Counted from the first letter of the stretch, positions 10,113 through 20,385 are shown. The stretch: 64,000 nucleotides of DNA from Lumbricus rubellus (GCA_945859605.1 OX243824.1:6244929-6308928), one strand, 5' to 3'. Numbers and translations: made by a program. Notes: generated from the sequence alone by a model not told the origin.

Positions 10113-10844
10113 GAAGACAGACATAAGACATACAGTGACATACACACATACACCAGTCAGTCAATTAATCAATTGTTTTACTGAGGCCATTGCAAATCAA
10201 AACAGAGGCAGCAGAACTATTAATTAGCATGACACAACATTTGCGGGAATAATCATTGTCCGTTATTACTCGCTAGCAACAAAAGAGAAACCCAATTTCG
10301 TCCACGTGACTTCTTCTATAAACACGACTTCACTGCGTGAAAGGAACACGGCATCGACCCAACCGAAATGCCGGGCACTGCCCGGGCCGACACCTGCACA
10401 GCATCCTGCCGTCTGGTGCCGCTGCTGCTGCTACTGCTGTTGGATGGATGCCCGGACGCGTGCCACGATAAGGATGAGCTGAATGCGGATGATGCTGGTG
10501 GTAGTGGTGGTGGTGGTAGTGGTGGTGGAGTGGTGCCTGGTATTCTGGCTCCATCAGGCGAGGTTCGAAGATCGGGAAAGCCTTTTCCATATACTCAAGG
10601 ATTCTGTTGGACGTTATTTGATGGACTGGGGATGCAAGCCCTCATTCGATTATAGGGACTCCCCTCCTCCTCCTCCTCGACCCGTTGTTTCGCCCTGCGT
10701 TGTTGCGCTAATCTCGTTACGTACGCTGCGATGTGCCGTACCCTGCTTTCGAACGACTTCATTACGGATCTATGACGTATACGCTGTTACGGATTTCGTG
10801 ACTTACATGTAGTTAATTTGGGGGTTTACCGTTTTTACAGATTT
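10113..10844. other. unassigned stretch, no supported gene
   Basis: It holds a CTG run (near 10418-10440) and a GGT run (near 10497-10535). Frames of 95-109 codons exist on both strands, but they are carried by these triplets and show no domain and no clear splice sites. No PDZ or L27 coding similarity was seen, although a missing 5' exon of the PATJ/MPDZ gene could lie anywhere upstream of 21268. Confidence 0.4.
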
Positions 10845-11172
10845 AGGGCTTACCTGGTTACTGATCAGCTTACCGTGTTACAGAAATATAGATTACCGTG
10901 TTAAAGATTTACGGCTCAACCTGGTTACAGATATATACGGATTACCGTGTTACTGATTTACGGATTACCGTGTTACAGATTTTCGGCTTACCGTGTTACA
11001 GATATACGGATTACTATGTTACAGATTTACGAACTACTGTGTTACAGCAGTTACTAGATTTGCTGTGTTACGACTTTGCTGTATTCAGTGCGATAGGTTG
11101 TTCACTCTGCTACTCTGTTACGGATTTACAATTTACTGTGTTACAGAGTTTTCGATTTTTCGCTTCGTTACG
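10845..11172. repeat. degenerate ~22-bp minisatellite (TTACCGTGTTACAGATTTACGG type)
   Basis: More than ten diverged copies of a GTTACAGAT(T/A)TACGG core alternate with TTACCGTG. Unit length varies and divergence rises toward 11100. Confidence 0.7.
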
Positions 11173-11442
11173 GATTTTACGTTCTGAGGGATTTATTTGC
11201 GTTTCGAAAGAGGTTTTCTTGGCACGCTGATTTTGTTGGGTGATTAATTATTGCTGTTTTTTAGTATCTGCTGCTGGAGTTTCTAATGTTTTTGCAAGAT
11301 TGAAGGTAGTCTTATTCTTAAATATATTATATCATGTCTTTAGCTTCACTTTGAATAGCTATTTTGGACAAGCAGCAATGCACACGCACACGCACACACA
11401 CGCACGCATACGCACACACACACACGGACACGCACACACGGA

Positions 11443-11888
11443 CACACTACCGCATATGGAGTCGCACGCGGTAACATACACAAAGGCGTGCACACATAAA
11501 CAATACACACACACATGCACACATGCAGTGTGCACACCATCATACCTGCCACATGCATTTGAGGAATGCTGGGCTCAGTAGCGTTGATCTTGTTGCCATC
11601 AATAATTCATAGTGCATGCTGTTGTCGATCTTTCTGCATGCACAGAGTTTTTCATTTTTCTTGGGTGACCTAGATAGAATATTTGGCCTTTCGGCGTCGT
11701 GCCAGTTTCCCAAGAAATGCGTTAAAAATTTACCTTGTTTCGTCATATCTTACTTTTCTTTCCATATCTGTCCTTACCTCATCGGACTGTGATGTTCCTT
11801 TTTGCCTCACATGAACTTACCTCGCATTTTCGAACCGTTTTTTCCTTTTGTTAGTTTGCCAGATTGGTGCGAGTTGTTTAACCATGTA
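11443..11888 (+). repeat. first copy of an imperfect ~440-bp duplication
   Basis: The order (CA)-rich, GGCGTGCACAC, CACACCATCATACCTGCC, ATGCATTTGAGGAATGCT, TTTACCTTGTTTCGTC, CTCGCATTTTCGAAC is repeated at 12348-12786 with substitutions and small indels. It continues rightward into a dispersed repeat. Confidence 0.8.
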
Positions 11889-11904
11889 GGGGTGGGATCG
11901 GTTT

Positions 11905-12235
11905 CCTCGTAAATGAGTGGGCCTGTATATACTTTTACTTATATATAGGGAGACTGTGATGTTTTAAAATGGTGTGTAAAATTCTGTTCCGTTATTGGCG
12001 TTCCTGAGCCGTGACACAAAAAAGATGTGTTTTGTTAGGTAAACGTGTGTCGAACTTGGCTTATATAACTGCATTGGCGTATGCGATTTATAGGTGTTCA
12101 AGGAGAGTCTATATATTTGGGTAACTCCGCCACTGTTTGTACCCTGACAGTGCCAGTCATGGATGAAGGAGGAGGGCGACGCTAATGATCTTTCTCATCA
12201 CACAGCGTCGTTAAACTGAGACTACTACACTGCTG
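11905..12235 (+). repeat. dispersed repeat family R1, copy 1
   Basis: It contains TGAGTGGGCC, TACTTTTACTTATA, GGAGACTGT(G/C)ATG, GGTGTTCAAGGAGAGTCTA, CCACTGTTTG, GACAGTGCCAGTC and GGATGAAGGAGGAGGGCGAC in order. Parts of this series recur at 20140-20385, 20896-20995, 21925-22015 and 53740-54130. It may be an old non-LTR element tail or MITE; the family is not identified. Confidence 0.65.
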
Positions 12236-12347
12236 CTGCTGCTAATAGCATCATTTTTTTTTATCTATAGCTGCTCATTTTCCTGGCGATTCGTCATTTT
12301 AATTGAAAACTGTCAAAAAGTGAAAACATAAGGCCTAAAAAAAACAC
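12236..12347. other. AT-rich spacer
   Basis: Contains AAGGCCTAAAAAAAACAC near 12330, which resembles the terminal repeat of the MITE at 20464-20895 and may be a remnant of one. Confidence 0.3.
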
Positions 12348-12786
12348 ACACACCACATATAGAGTCACATGCGGTCACACACACACACAAAGGCGTGCAC
12401 ACGTAAACAACACACACAGGCACACATGCAGTTGTGCACACCATCATACCTGCCACATGCATTTGAGGAATGCTGCTGGGCTCACTAGCGTTAATCTTGT
12501 TGCCATCAATAATTCATGAATGCTGTTGTCGATCTTTCTGCACATTTTTCATAGGTGACCTAGAATATTTGGCCTTCGGCGCCGTGCCAGCTTCCCAAGA
12601 AATGCCTTAAAAATTTACCTTGTTTCGTCGTATCTTACTTTTCTTTCCATATATCTGACCTTACCTCGTTGGACTGTGATGCTCCCCTTTGCCTCACATG
12701 GACTTACCTCGCATTTTCGAACAGTTTTTACCTTTAGTTAGTTTGCCAAACTAATGCACCTTGTTCAACCATGTAGTTGTGTGATG
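12348..12786 (+). repeat. second copy of the ~440-bp duplication
   Basis: Matches 11443-11888 imperfectly. Its right end is broken by insertion of element B at the GAGGG target. Confidence 0.8.
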
Positions 12787-12790
12787 AGGG

Positions 12791-13784
12791 TGTAGCGAAT
12801 AAACGCTCCTTAACAAACGAATCAATTAACTAATAACCTGTGTAATTATTAATACTAAGTAAACAGTTAAGCTAGACAATTAATTGGCGTATTTTTAATA
12901 TATAATTAATCAATTGAATTGTGGCATTAGCGAATATAACAGTAGAAATTACAAACACAAATGCGCTACAAAAATCAGTCAACGCTTGAGGAGGCACGAA
13001 AACAGCGTTTCGCGTAGCAGGCGATCGTCAACACTGTGAGCAGCCGAAGAGTCACGTGGTCTGATTCGGGCATGAGATTCTGAAAAGAATGGCAGACATT
13101 TTGCGATTTGTCAACCAAAAACGTTAATTCAGAATGCGCCGATGACATTTATTTGAGTGTGAAAAACGGGACTTATTGTACGTTTATTCCACTGCTGATC
13201 TGTAAATCCTAGGGAACGTAGTACCTGGGTTAGATAGAAATGTTCGAAGTTTAAGTCGGACTGTAATAGCGAACAAAGTCAATTTTCGCTCGGCATCGAT
13301 CTTGGGATCGAGAAGACATTGCGAGAACCAGTTGCGATTGGAGTTTCGAAGTAACGAGAAGAAGTGGTGATTCGACGACGAAGCAGAAGTGAAGAAGACG
13401 TGTGAGTAGCCAGTGCTCACAGAAGAACGAAGACGACGCGGTGGTGAAACGGCGACCGAGGGCAGCCAGGGAGAAGCGACCTTTCTTCCCATCTTTCCTT
13501 CCAATCCAGTTTCCCTGTGTCAAGAACAAGGACCTCATCATCTACTCAAGAAGGGAACTCTTGAGGAAGCTAAGCACCTTATAATATTTTAGTAGATAAA
13601 TACGCCACAATAGGTAGTTAGGGTATTGAATATTATTTACTGTTGAATGTTGATATTTATAATATACATCAAAAATGAAATACAGCTTGTTCTTGTTGTA
13701 GGTCAATTCTAGTAATCATTCTTGATCACCCATTACGAATCCCTGAGTTTATAAAGCGTCTAGGGTAAGACCTGGTATGCGACA
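12791..13784 (+). repeat. 5' LTR of element B
   Basis: It starts TGTAGCGAAT and ends GGTATGCGACA. I see no difference from 18589-19582 at a constant offset of 5798. The reading frames inside it are the same in both copies and show no domain. Confidence 0.97.
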
Positions 13785-13787
13785 GTA

Positions 13788-13805
13788 TGGGGACTCAGAT
13801 TCCGG
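13788..13805 (+). other. primer binding site candidate of element B
   Basis: TGGGGACTCAGATTCCGG begins three bases after the LTR end, matching the TGG start and spacing expected for a tRNA primer site. The tRNA was not identified. Confidence 0.55.
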
Positions 13806-14069
13806 GATTTTAGTCAGCTTAAAAACTGATCTAATTGAACATTAATGACACTAGAAACAGCATAGAGCAATATTGCTAGTATAAGCTTATTGATTTTTTT
13901 TTTGGATGTAAAGCTGAACTGGTAGAGACTTGCATTTTAGAACTGTAGAGTGTATTTTAAAGAGTCCACAGCGACTGATATATTGAATTGATTTCTGTGT
14001 TCAGAAATTATATAGCGCATTTTTTGCCTATATTTTACTACTTGCTAATTTGAAGTAAGTCAGTAAGTG

Positions 14070-15923
14070 ATGGCCAACAGTGATTTTGAAAGCTGGGCGA
14101 AGATAGCCAAAGAGTTAGAGCTAAGTGGAGAGGAGCTTCGTACGTTTGTTAAAGAAAGACAGGCGGAACAGCGGCAAGACAGAATAGCCGAAAGGGCGTT
14201 TGCAAAGGAAGCCGAATTAAAGAAGATTGAGGCCGATGCAGAGGTAAAGAAAGCTGAGTTAGCAGCTGATGCAAAGAAAGCGGAAGCCGAAACAAAGAAA
14301 ATAGAAGCGGAAATAAGAAGAACAGAATTAGATGCTCAGACAGCTGCAGATACAAGAAGGCTTGAAGCTGAAGCCGAAGACAGAAAGACCCAAGCGGCAA
14401 TGCAGGCTAGAAAGGCCGAAATTGAATTAGAAACAATTAGAAGTGCTGAGACAGAAGCAAGAGAAAAACGCTTAGCTGCAGAATCAGATGCCAGACAACA
14501 ACGTGAGCTACAGCTAGAATTAGCACGGATTGAATCACAAGTGAGAATGAGAGAAATTGAGTCCAGAGGTCAAGACAGAGAAAGTGGAAGTGCATCATTC
14601 ACAATGGTTGGTGACAATCCACAACAAGGGGAAAACAACAGGAACAGCAGAGGGATGAGGGATATCAAATTCCCCATCTTCAACGAAAACAAAGATTGTT
14701 TAGACGCTTACCTGTTGCGGTTTGAACGAACTTGTGTAGCATATGAGATAAAGAAGGAAGTGTGGTCACTAGTATTAGCTAGACACCTTGAGTCGAGAGC
14801 ACTTGAAGTATACCAGAGACTATCTGTGGAGGAAGCTCAAGATTATGAATGTCTGAAGACACAGTTGCTAAAACGATTCCAGTTAACTGAAGGTGGATAT
14901 AGACACAGGTTCAAGACAAGCAAAATGGAAGCCGGAGAAACACCGACCAATTTTATTTACAGACTGCGACGCTACATGCAACAGTGGATTTCTCAAGCAG
15001 GCTTCGAAGAGACCTATGAAGGAGTAGAAGAATTGTTATTAAAGGATCAATTTTACCTGACGTGCAGCACAGAGCTAAGAATGTTTATCAAAGAGAAAGG
15101 GAAGACAAGTTTGAAAGAAATGTTAGCGTGTGCTGAGTCATACATAGAGGCACATGGCTACAAATATGCAGAGGCAAGCATAAAACCAGATGTGAAATTC
15201 CACAACGAAAGGACAAACAACAGACCCTTTGAGAATAAATCCAAAGAAGGATTTGGTAACAGCCAAAACAGGAATAGAAATGATGTAAGAATAAATCGGG
15301 AAGTGAACCGTGGTGTAAGTTCAAACAGAGGGTTCAGTCGAGAACGTGAGAACACCGTGGGACATAAAATTACTTGTTTTCTCTGCGGTGAGAACCATAA
15401 GGCATATTCGTGCCCACACAAGAATAAAGAAGCTGTCAGACACACTGCAGCCGCAGTGCAAATATTCGAGAATCAGACATATAGGGCCAGACAGCAGATT
15501 GAAATGCAGAAGATGAGTAATGTTACAAAGGACCAACATAGGGTAGATGACAAGATGATTAAAGCATTACCCATGCAAACAGCTGCAAGTGCTTTGGTGA
15601 CTGGAACCAATGTCGGATGCATGAATCTAGAAAACAGGGGTGGACACGAAGTAAAAGTGAACGGGAGAAGTGTCAGTTGTCTCTATGATTCTGGATCGAC
15701 ATGTTGCATAATTAAACGTTCGTTAATAGACGACACAGATTTGACAGGTGAGGAGACACATTGTGTGTTGGTCGATGGAAGTTTGAGATGTTTTCCACTA
15801 GCCAAGATAAACATAGAGAGTGAATTCTTTAGTGGAGAAGTACAAGCGATGGTGATGGAAAATCCGTCGATGCCAGTTATAATTGGGATGATCGAAGGTA
15901 TACAATACCAGATCACACATTGA
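14070..15923 (+). CDS. gag-protease of element B
   Basis: 617 codons from ATG 14070 (an in-frame GTG directly precedes it). Residues ~30-175 are a long Glu/Lys/Ala-rich segment with heptad-like spacing, probably a coiled coil. A capsid-like region follows (about 195-380). A CX2CX3HX4C knuckle lies at C436, C439, H443 and C448, one residue shorter than the usual CCHC spacing. A retropepsin-type active site reads DSG at 540-542, with a PVIIGM flap-like segment near the end. The start region (FESWAKIAKELELSGEEL) resembles gag of gypsy elements from invertebrates, as I know the family. The frame ends at TGA (15921-15923) but stays open beyond it, so the stop may be a readthrough site or a mutation. 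Confidence 0.88.
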   Translation: MANSDFESWAKIAKELELSGEELRTFVKERQAEQRQDRIAERAFAKEAELKKIEADAEVKKAELAADAKKAEAETKKIEAEIRRTELDAQTAADTRRLEAEAEDRKTQAAMQARKAEIELETIRSAETEAREKRLAAESDARQQRELQLELARIESQVRMREIESRGQDRESGSASFTMVGDNPQQGENNRNSRGMRDIKFPIFNENKDCLDAYLLRFERTCVAYEIKKEVWSLVLARHLESRALEVYQRLSVEEAQDYECLKTQLLKRFQLTEGGYRHRFKTSKMEAGETPTNFIYRLRRYMQQWISQAGFEETYEGVEELLLKDQFYLTCSTELRMFIKEKGKTSLKEMLACAESYIEAHGYKYAEASIKPDVKFHNERTNNRPFENKSKEGFGNSQNRNRNDVRINREVNRGVSSNRGFSRERENTVGHKITCFLCGENHKAYSCPHKNKEAVRHTAAAVQIFENQTYRARQQIEMQKMSNVTKDQHRVDDKMIKALPMQTAASALVTGTNVGCMNLENRGGHEVKVNGRSVSCLYDSGSTCCIIKRSLIDDTDLTGEETHCVLVDGSLRCFPLAKINIESEFFSGEVQAMVMENPSMPVIIGMIEGIQYQITH

Positions 15924-17084
15924 AAACAGGAGGATATAATCAGTGAAGAACCAGAGAATGCAATTGCTGAAGTGAAAAGCAAGAGCATATTGAGAGACAG
16001 ATCTAAATCTAAAGAGAGATCATTACATGACAAAAGGTCAGTGAAATTCACTGATGGTGTAACAGTGGATGGGATGAGAGAAGCAACGACAGCAGCAGTT
16101 GTTAAAACCAGAGCTGAGGTTAAAAAGGATGGTAAATACAGACCATTCAAAGTTGCGGAAAGGCCGTATTTAAATGAAACTGCTAAAGGAATGCAGAGAC
16201 GGCATGAAACAGTAAATAAGAAACAGTGGGATAAAACCAGAGACTGGAGTTACACAGATAACAGGAAACCAGCTTTTAATAAAACGACGAAAAAGAATTA
16301 TAGAAGTGAACCATTGAGATTGGTGGAGACGAATAATAAATATTTAATCACAGGTGGAAGAAGTGAGTTAAATAAGAGTCGTGTAGATCAGAATAAATGG
16401 CAGAACAGAAGAGTAGACTGGAGAAATCGAGAGAATAGAAATAAGTCTAATGAGACACAGTCAGGAAGATCCAATGAGTGGATGAATAGGGGATACATAG
16501 AGAATCCAAATGTGGATAAGAGAAATATAAAGTGGAACAGGAGTCAAATGAGTGACACAAGTAAGTGTGATTGGAGAAACTACAGACATGACAGGAGAGA
16601 GTCTAGTAGTAATTTTGGAGTTAGGTGTGACAGACCTAGTGATTTTAATTGGAGATATAGAAGTAATAGAGACGAGGTTGGAAGTAGTGGAAACCATTGG
16701 AATAGTAGAACATGGTACAGAGGAGAACGAAGTGTTAATTCTGTTAGAAGACAGAATGAGAATTGTAGGAAATACAATGATGTGAAATGGAAGAAAAATC
16801 GGTTATGGAATGACAGAGAATGGTCATATCCTAACAATAATGTGGATAAATGGAGAAGTAGCAGAGACTACAGTGGAAGAGTTGAAACACAAGAAGATGT
16901 TGAGTTGAAAACTTATGGAGATGATGCAGATGCATTGAGTTTTGGAGAGAAGCACACAGGTGAACTGGAAACACAAAATGGCATTACGTTGAATTTATAC
17001 GAGAAGGTGAACAGAGATAGTAAGTCAGATATGGACAGGCTGGACTGTCATTACGTGAGAAGGGGAACTGCAAATAGAAGCTGA
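15924..17084 (+). CDS. unrecognised basic Arg/Asn/Ser/Trp-rich open frame in element B
   Basis: 386 codons in the same frame as gag-protease, directly after its TGA. The first part (an AVVKTRAEVKKDGKYRPFKV segment near 16100-16160) resembles the linker that precedes integrase in some gypsy elements, from memory and with moderate confidence. After about 16230 the sequence becomes low complexity with many R, N, K, W, S and G and few hydrophobic runs. Stops are frequent in the other two forward frames but absent from this one, which argues for coding constraint. It stands where integrase and the N-terminal part of RT are missing. There is no zinc HHCC set and no DDE triad. It could be captured sequence, a replaced pol segment, or a nucleic-acid-binding protein. 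Its function is unknown. Confidence 0.5.
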   Translation, partial: KQEDIISEEPENAIAEVKSKSILRDRSKSKERSLHDKRSVKFTDGVTVDGMREATTAAVVKTRAEVKKDGKYRPFKVAERPYLNETAKGMQRRHETVNKKQWDKTRDWSYTDNRKPAFNKTTKKNYRSEPLRLVETNNKYLITGGRSELNKSRVDQNKWQNRRVDWRNRENRNKSNETQSGRSNEWMNRGYIENPNVDKRNIKWNRSQMSDTSKCDWRNYRHDRRESSSNFGVRCDRPSDFNWRYRSNRDEVGSSGNHWNSRTWYRGERSVNSVRRQNENCRKYNDVKWKKNRLWNDREWSYPNNNVDKWRSSRDYSGRVETQEDVELKTYGDDADALSFGEKHTGELETQNGITLNLYEKVNRDSKSDMDRLDCHYVRRGTANRS

Positions 17085-17535
17085 CAGTAGCTAGTGGAGA
17101 GTATTTAATTAAGGAAGAAATGTAAATAAGTATTAATGTGAGATTAAGTTGAGTTGCAAGTTAAAGCAGTTTTATGAGTTGTAGTGAGTGATAAGATGAA
17201 TCATAGGATCAAGTGAGATAGTGGTATAATTGGTGAAGTTGTGTAGTAATTAAGTATTAAGTTGAGATTAATTAGAATACAGTGTCTGAGTGTGATGTTG
17301 AGTCACTTAGATAAATAAGGAGACAGTTGAGTAACTGGAAAATAGTTAAGATAAGAAGAAGTACTTTGTCTAGTGAGTAAAGTACGAGGAATAATAAGAT
17401 GTTAGTGAAATGACAAAGATCATTCAATGTGAAACATAAGATGGATGAACGCCATATGTTGAGATGGTGGCATACATAATAAGTAGAATAGTGAGTTGAT
17501 AATAAGAATGAGTTAAAAGTGTTGAGGCAATGTGA
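17085..17535 (+). other. C-poor, stop-rich non-coding stretch in element B
   Basis: The + strand is strongly depleted in C and rich in GAGTTAAG-like words, with stops in all frames. It joins the unrecognised frame to the RT fragment and holds no recognisable RT finger or palm sequence. Confidence 0.6.
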
Positions 17536-18429
17536 AGCTTACCATTCGGATTAGTAAATAGTGCTTCGAGTTACAACAGACTAATCAGGAAAATTCTGCA
17601 TGGAACAGAAAACCTTGAAAGTTATGTGGATGACATATTAGCCCACAATGAAGGATGGCAGGATCACTTGGAAACACTGGAGATATTTTTTGAAAGGGTT
17701 AGGGAAGCCAACCTAACATTGAAACCAAAGAAATGCTCATTAGGGTACGGAAAAATAGATTTCTTGGGTCACACGTTGAATAATGATGACATCAGTCCAA
17801 AAGAAGAGTCTGTGGACAAGATCATTGATATGCCTAGACCAAAGACGAAAAAACAAGTGAGGAGTTTCATCGGAGCAGTGAATTACTATAGAAAATTCAT
17901 TCCACACTGTGCAGAAATAATGGCACCGCTAAGTGATTTGACAAAGAAGTTGTCACCTGGAAATGTCGAATGGAATGAGAAATTGGAGAACAGTTTTATG
18001 CAGTTGAAAGAAGAACTGGCAAAGGCACCAATTCTGAGATTACCGAACTTAGAGAAGGAGTTCGTATTGCAAACGGATGCAAGTGGAAAAGGGATCGGAT
18101 GCGTAATAATGCAGGAATATGAGGGGGTGAATCATCCCATAGCATATGCGAGCAGGAAGTTACTTGAGCGAGAGATGAGATATTCGGTGGAAGAAAGAGA
18201 ATGCTTAGCCATAATGTGGGGCGTAAGTAGGTTCGACAGATATTTATGCGGCAAGCAGTTTGTGATTGAGACAGACCATTGCGGATTGCAGTATATGAAA
18301 GAGGGAAGAATGAAAAATGCAAGGGTTATGAGATGGAGTCTAGCCTTGCAAAATTATTCGTTTACTATTAGATACATCAAGGGGTCCAACAATGTAATTT
18401 CAGATTACTTGAGCAGGGGACTAGAGTGA
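17536..18429 (+). pseudogene. C-terminal RT and RNase H fragment of element B pol
   Basis: The frame follows a TGA at 17533-17535 and starts inside RT at an LPFGLVNSA motif, then YVDD at 17623-17634, the connection region and RNase H (TDASGKG near 18080, then SRKL and TDHCG). It stops at TGA 18427. RT fingers and the first catalytic Asp region are missing upstream, so this cannot make a functional RT alone. No chromodomain or integrase follows. The piece is otherwise undamaged over ~298 codons, consistent with a single large rearrangement rather than slow decay. Confidence 0.9.
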
Positions 18430-18575
18430 TATATAGTGAACCTTTGATGAATGATAAGTTGTATATAAATAGGTGTAGAACAGTAATTTTGTTGTGTTAT
18501 GTAAGGTAAAGGAAGATAGTTTATAGATTAGTTTGTTAAGTATGTGAGTAAGTTAAAGCCTGTGAACAGACTTTT

Positions 18576-18584
18576 GAAGGGGGG
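18576..18584 (+). other. polypurine tract of element B
   Basis: GAAGGGGGG lies four bases (CATT) before the 3' LTR start TGTAGCG. Confidence 0.75.
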
Positions 18585-18588
18585 CATT

Positions 18589-19582
18589 TGTAGCGAATAA
18601 ACGCTCCTTAACAAACGAATCAATTAACTAATAACCTGTGTAATTATTAATACTAAGTAAACAGTTAAGCTAGACAATTAATTGGCGTATTTTTAATATA
18701 TAATTAATCAATTGAATTGTGGCATTAGCGAATATAACAGTAGAAATTACAAACACAAATGCGCTACAAAAATCAGTCAACGCTTGAGGAGGCACGAAAA
18801 CAGCGTTTCGCGTAGCAGGCGATCGTCAACACTGTGAGCAGCCGAAGAGTCACGTGGTCTGATTCGGGCATGAGATTCTGAAAAGAATGGCAGACATTTT
18901 GCGATTTGTCAACCAAAAACGTTAATTCAGAATGCGCCGATGACATTTATTTGAGTGTGAAAAACGGGACTTATTGTACGTTTATTCCACTGCTGATCTG
19001 TAAATCCTAGGGAACGTAGTACCTGGGTTAGATAGAAATGTTCGAAGTTTAAGTCGGACTGTAATAGCGAACAAAGTCAATTTTCGCTCGGCATCGATCT
19101 TGGGATCGAGAAGACATTGCGAGAACCAGTTGCGATTGGAGTTTCGAAGTAACGAGAAGAAGTGGTGATTCGACGACGAAGCAGAAGTGAAGAAGACGTG
19201 TGAGTAGCCAGTGCTCACAGAAGAACGAAGACGACGCGGTGGTGAAACGGCGACCGAGGGCAGCCAGGGAGAAGCGACCTTTCTTCCCATCTTTCCTTCC
19301 AATCCAGTTTCCCTGTGTCAAGAACAAGGACCTCATCATCTACTCAAGAAGGGAACTCTTGAGGAAGCTAAGCACCTTATAATATTTTAGTAGATAAATA
19401 CGCCACAATAGGTAGTTAGGGTATTGAATATTATTTACTGTTGAATGTTGATATTTATAATATACATCAAAAATGAAATACAGCTTGTTCTTGTTGTAGG
19501 TCAATTCTAGTAATCATTCTTGATCACCCATTACGAATCCCTGAGTTTATAAAGCGTCTAGGGTAAGACCTGGTATGCGACA
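18589..19582 (+). repeat. 3' LTR of element B
   Basis: Same sequence as 12791-13784 over 994 bases as far as I can see. It is followed by the GAGGG target duplication. Confidence 0.97.
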
Positions 19583-19587
19583 GAGGG

Positions 19588-19802
19588 TAGACACTTAAAG
19601 ATTTCTAGGAACATCTTATAAGTGTTGATGAACTCACGGATTGCATTGGTAGTTTCAATTTTTGCAACACTGTGATAACAAAGATCATTGACGTCGCCCT
19701 TCGTAATCCAGGCTTGGGACTGGCACTCTCAGAGTTCGATTAATTAATGGATGGATGGATCCGATTTGACCAGGGTCTATGACAACAGAGGCCGTTACCC
19801 TG
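19588..19802. repeat. spacer with one copy of a GGATCCRATTTGAC...ACAACAGAGGCCGTT dispersed repeat
   Basis: GATGGATGGATCC through TATGACAACAGAGGCCGTT (19747-19796) recurs near 38540-38760, 56340-56500 and 58559-58600. It continues after the inserted SINE (ACCCTGGACAGAAATTTGTT at 20032), showing it was the SINE target. Confidence 0.65.
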
Positions 19803-20030
19803 TGGTGGCGTCGTTGCCTTGGAGCCGGAAGGTCCGAGGTTCGAATCCACCATCGCTGCGTAAGGACCTTGGGCAAGTCCTTCACTTACAATTGCTCCGC
19901 GCTTCGGCGTGAAACTCCGATGCAGTGTCCGCTCTGCATCGGGAGCGCCTCTGAGTAGAGAGAGCTTGAAGGGGCGCTATAACAAGTGCACATACAAACA
20001 AACAAACAAACAAACAAACAAACAAACAAA
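19803..20030 (+). mobile_element. tRNA-derived SINE, copy 1
   Basis: It contains the RNA polymerase III B-box-like GAGGTTCGAATCC, the family segment GACCTTGGGCAAGTCCTTC, the tail CTTGAAGGGGCGCTATAACA, and a (CAAA)n end. The first bases of the consensus head are missing. It is flanked by TACCCTG at 19796-19802 and 20031-20037, a 7-bp target duplication expected for LINE-mediated insertion. Confidence 0.9.
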
Positions 20031-20139
20031 TACCCTGGACAGAAATTTGTTCGGCATATTACAGCACTAGTGACAATATTGGAGTGAATATATATACGGT
20101 ATCGCTATAAGATGAAGGGGCCACTGATTTCAATATTTC

Positions 20140-20385
20140 GTGCTTTTACTTATAGGGCGAATGTCATGCTTACAAAGGTGTTCACTCTGATGAGTTATCA
20201 CGGCAGAGACATCACATCAGGAATCGAAAGCAAAAGGAACTGACAGACAATTTAGATAACTGGGTGTTTACGATTTAAAGGTGTCCAAGTATAGAGTCTA
20301 CCTTTGGCTAACTCGGCCACTGTTTGCACTCTGACAGTGCCAATCCCATGCCTGGCTGAAGGAGGAGGACGTGGTGTGGTCCAAT
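20140..20385 (+). repeat. dispersed repeat family R1, copy 2
   Basis: TTTTACTTATAGGGCG, ATTTAAAGGTGTCCAAG, TAGAGTCTACCTTTGGC, CCACTGTTTGCACTCTGAC and GAAGGAGGAGG occur in the same order as at 53865-54125. Confidence 0.65.

Larger units (their letters stand above)
12791..19582 (+). mobile_element. LTR retrotransposon with rearranged pol (element B), complete ends
   Basis: It is bounded by 994-bp LTRs (12791-13784 and 18589-19582) starting TGTAGCG and ending GCGACA, flanked by a perfect 5-bp target duplication GAGGG (12786-12790 and 19583-19587). Inside are gag-protease (14070-15923), an unrecognised open frame (to 17084), a stop-rich C-poor stretch, and a C-terminal RT plus RNase H piece ending 159 bases before the 3' LTR. 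No integrase is recognisable. RNase H as the last pol domain fits either an integrase deletion or the Gmr1-like order in which integrase precedes RT. The apparently identical LTRs mean recent integration, so the defective form may have been moved by proteins from an intact relative. Confidence 0.93.

Noticed and set aside
10368..10655. Possible upstream exon or small gene (95 codons)
   Set aside because: It is built on CTG and GGT runs, with no PDZ or L27 similarity and no convincing splice sites.
13184..13584. Short frames repeated in both LTRs of element B
   Set aside because: Same reason: LTR sequence with no domain, and on opposite strands.
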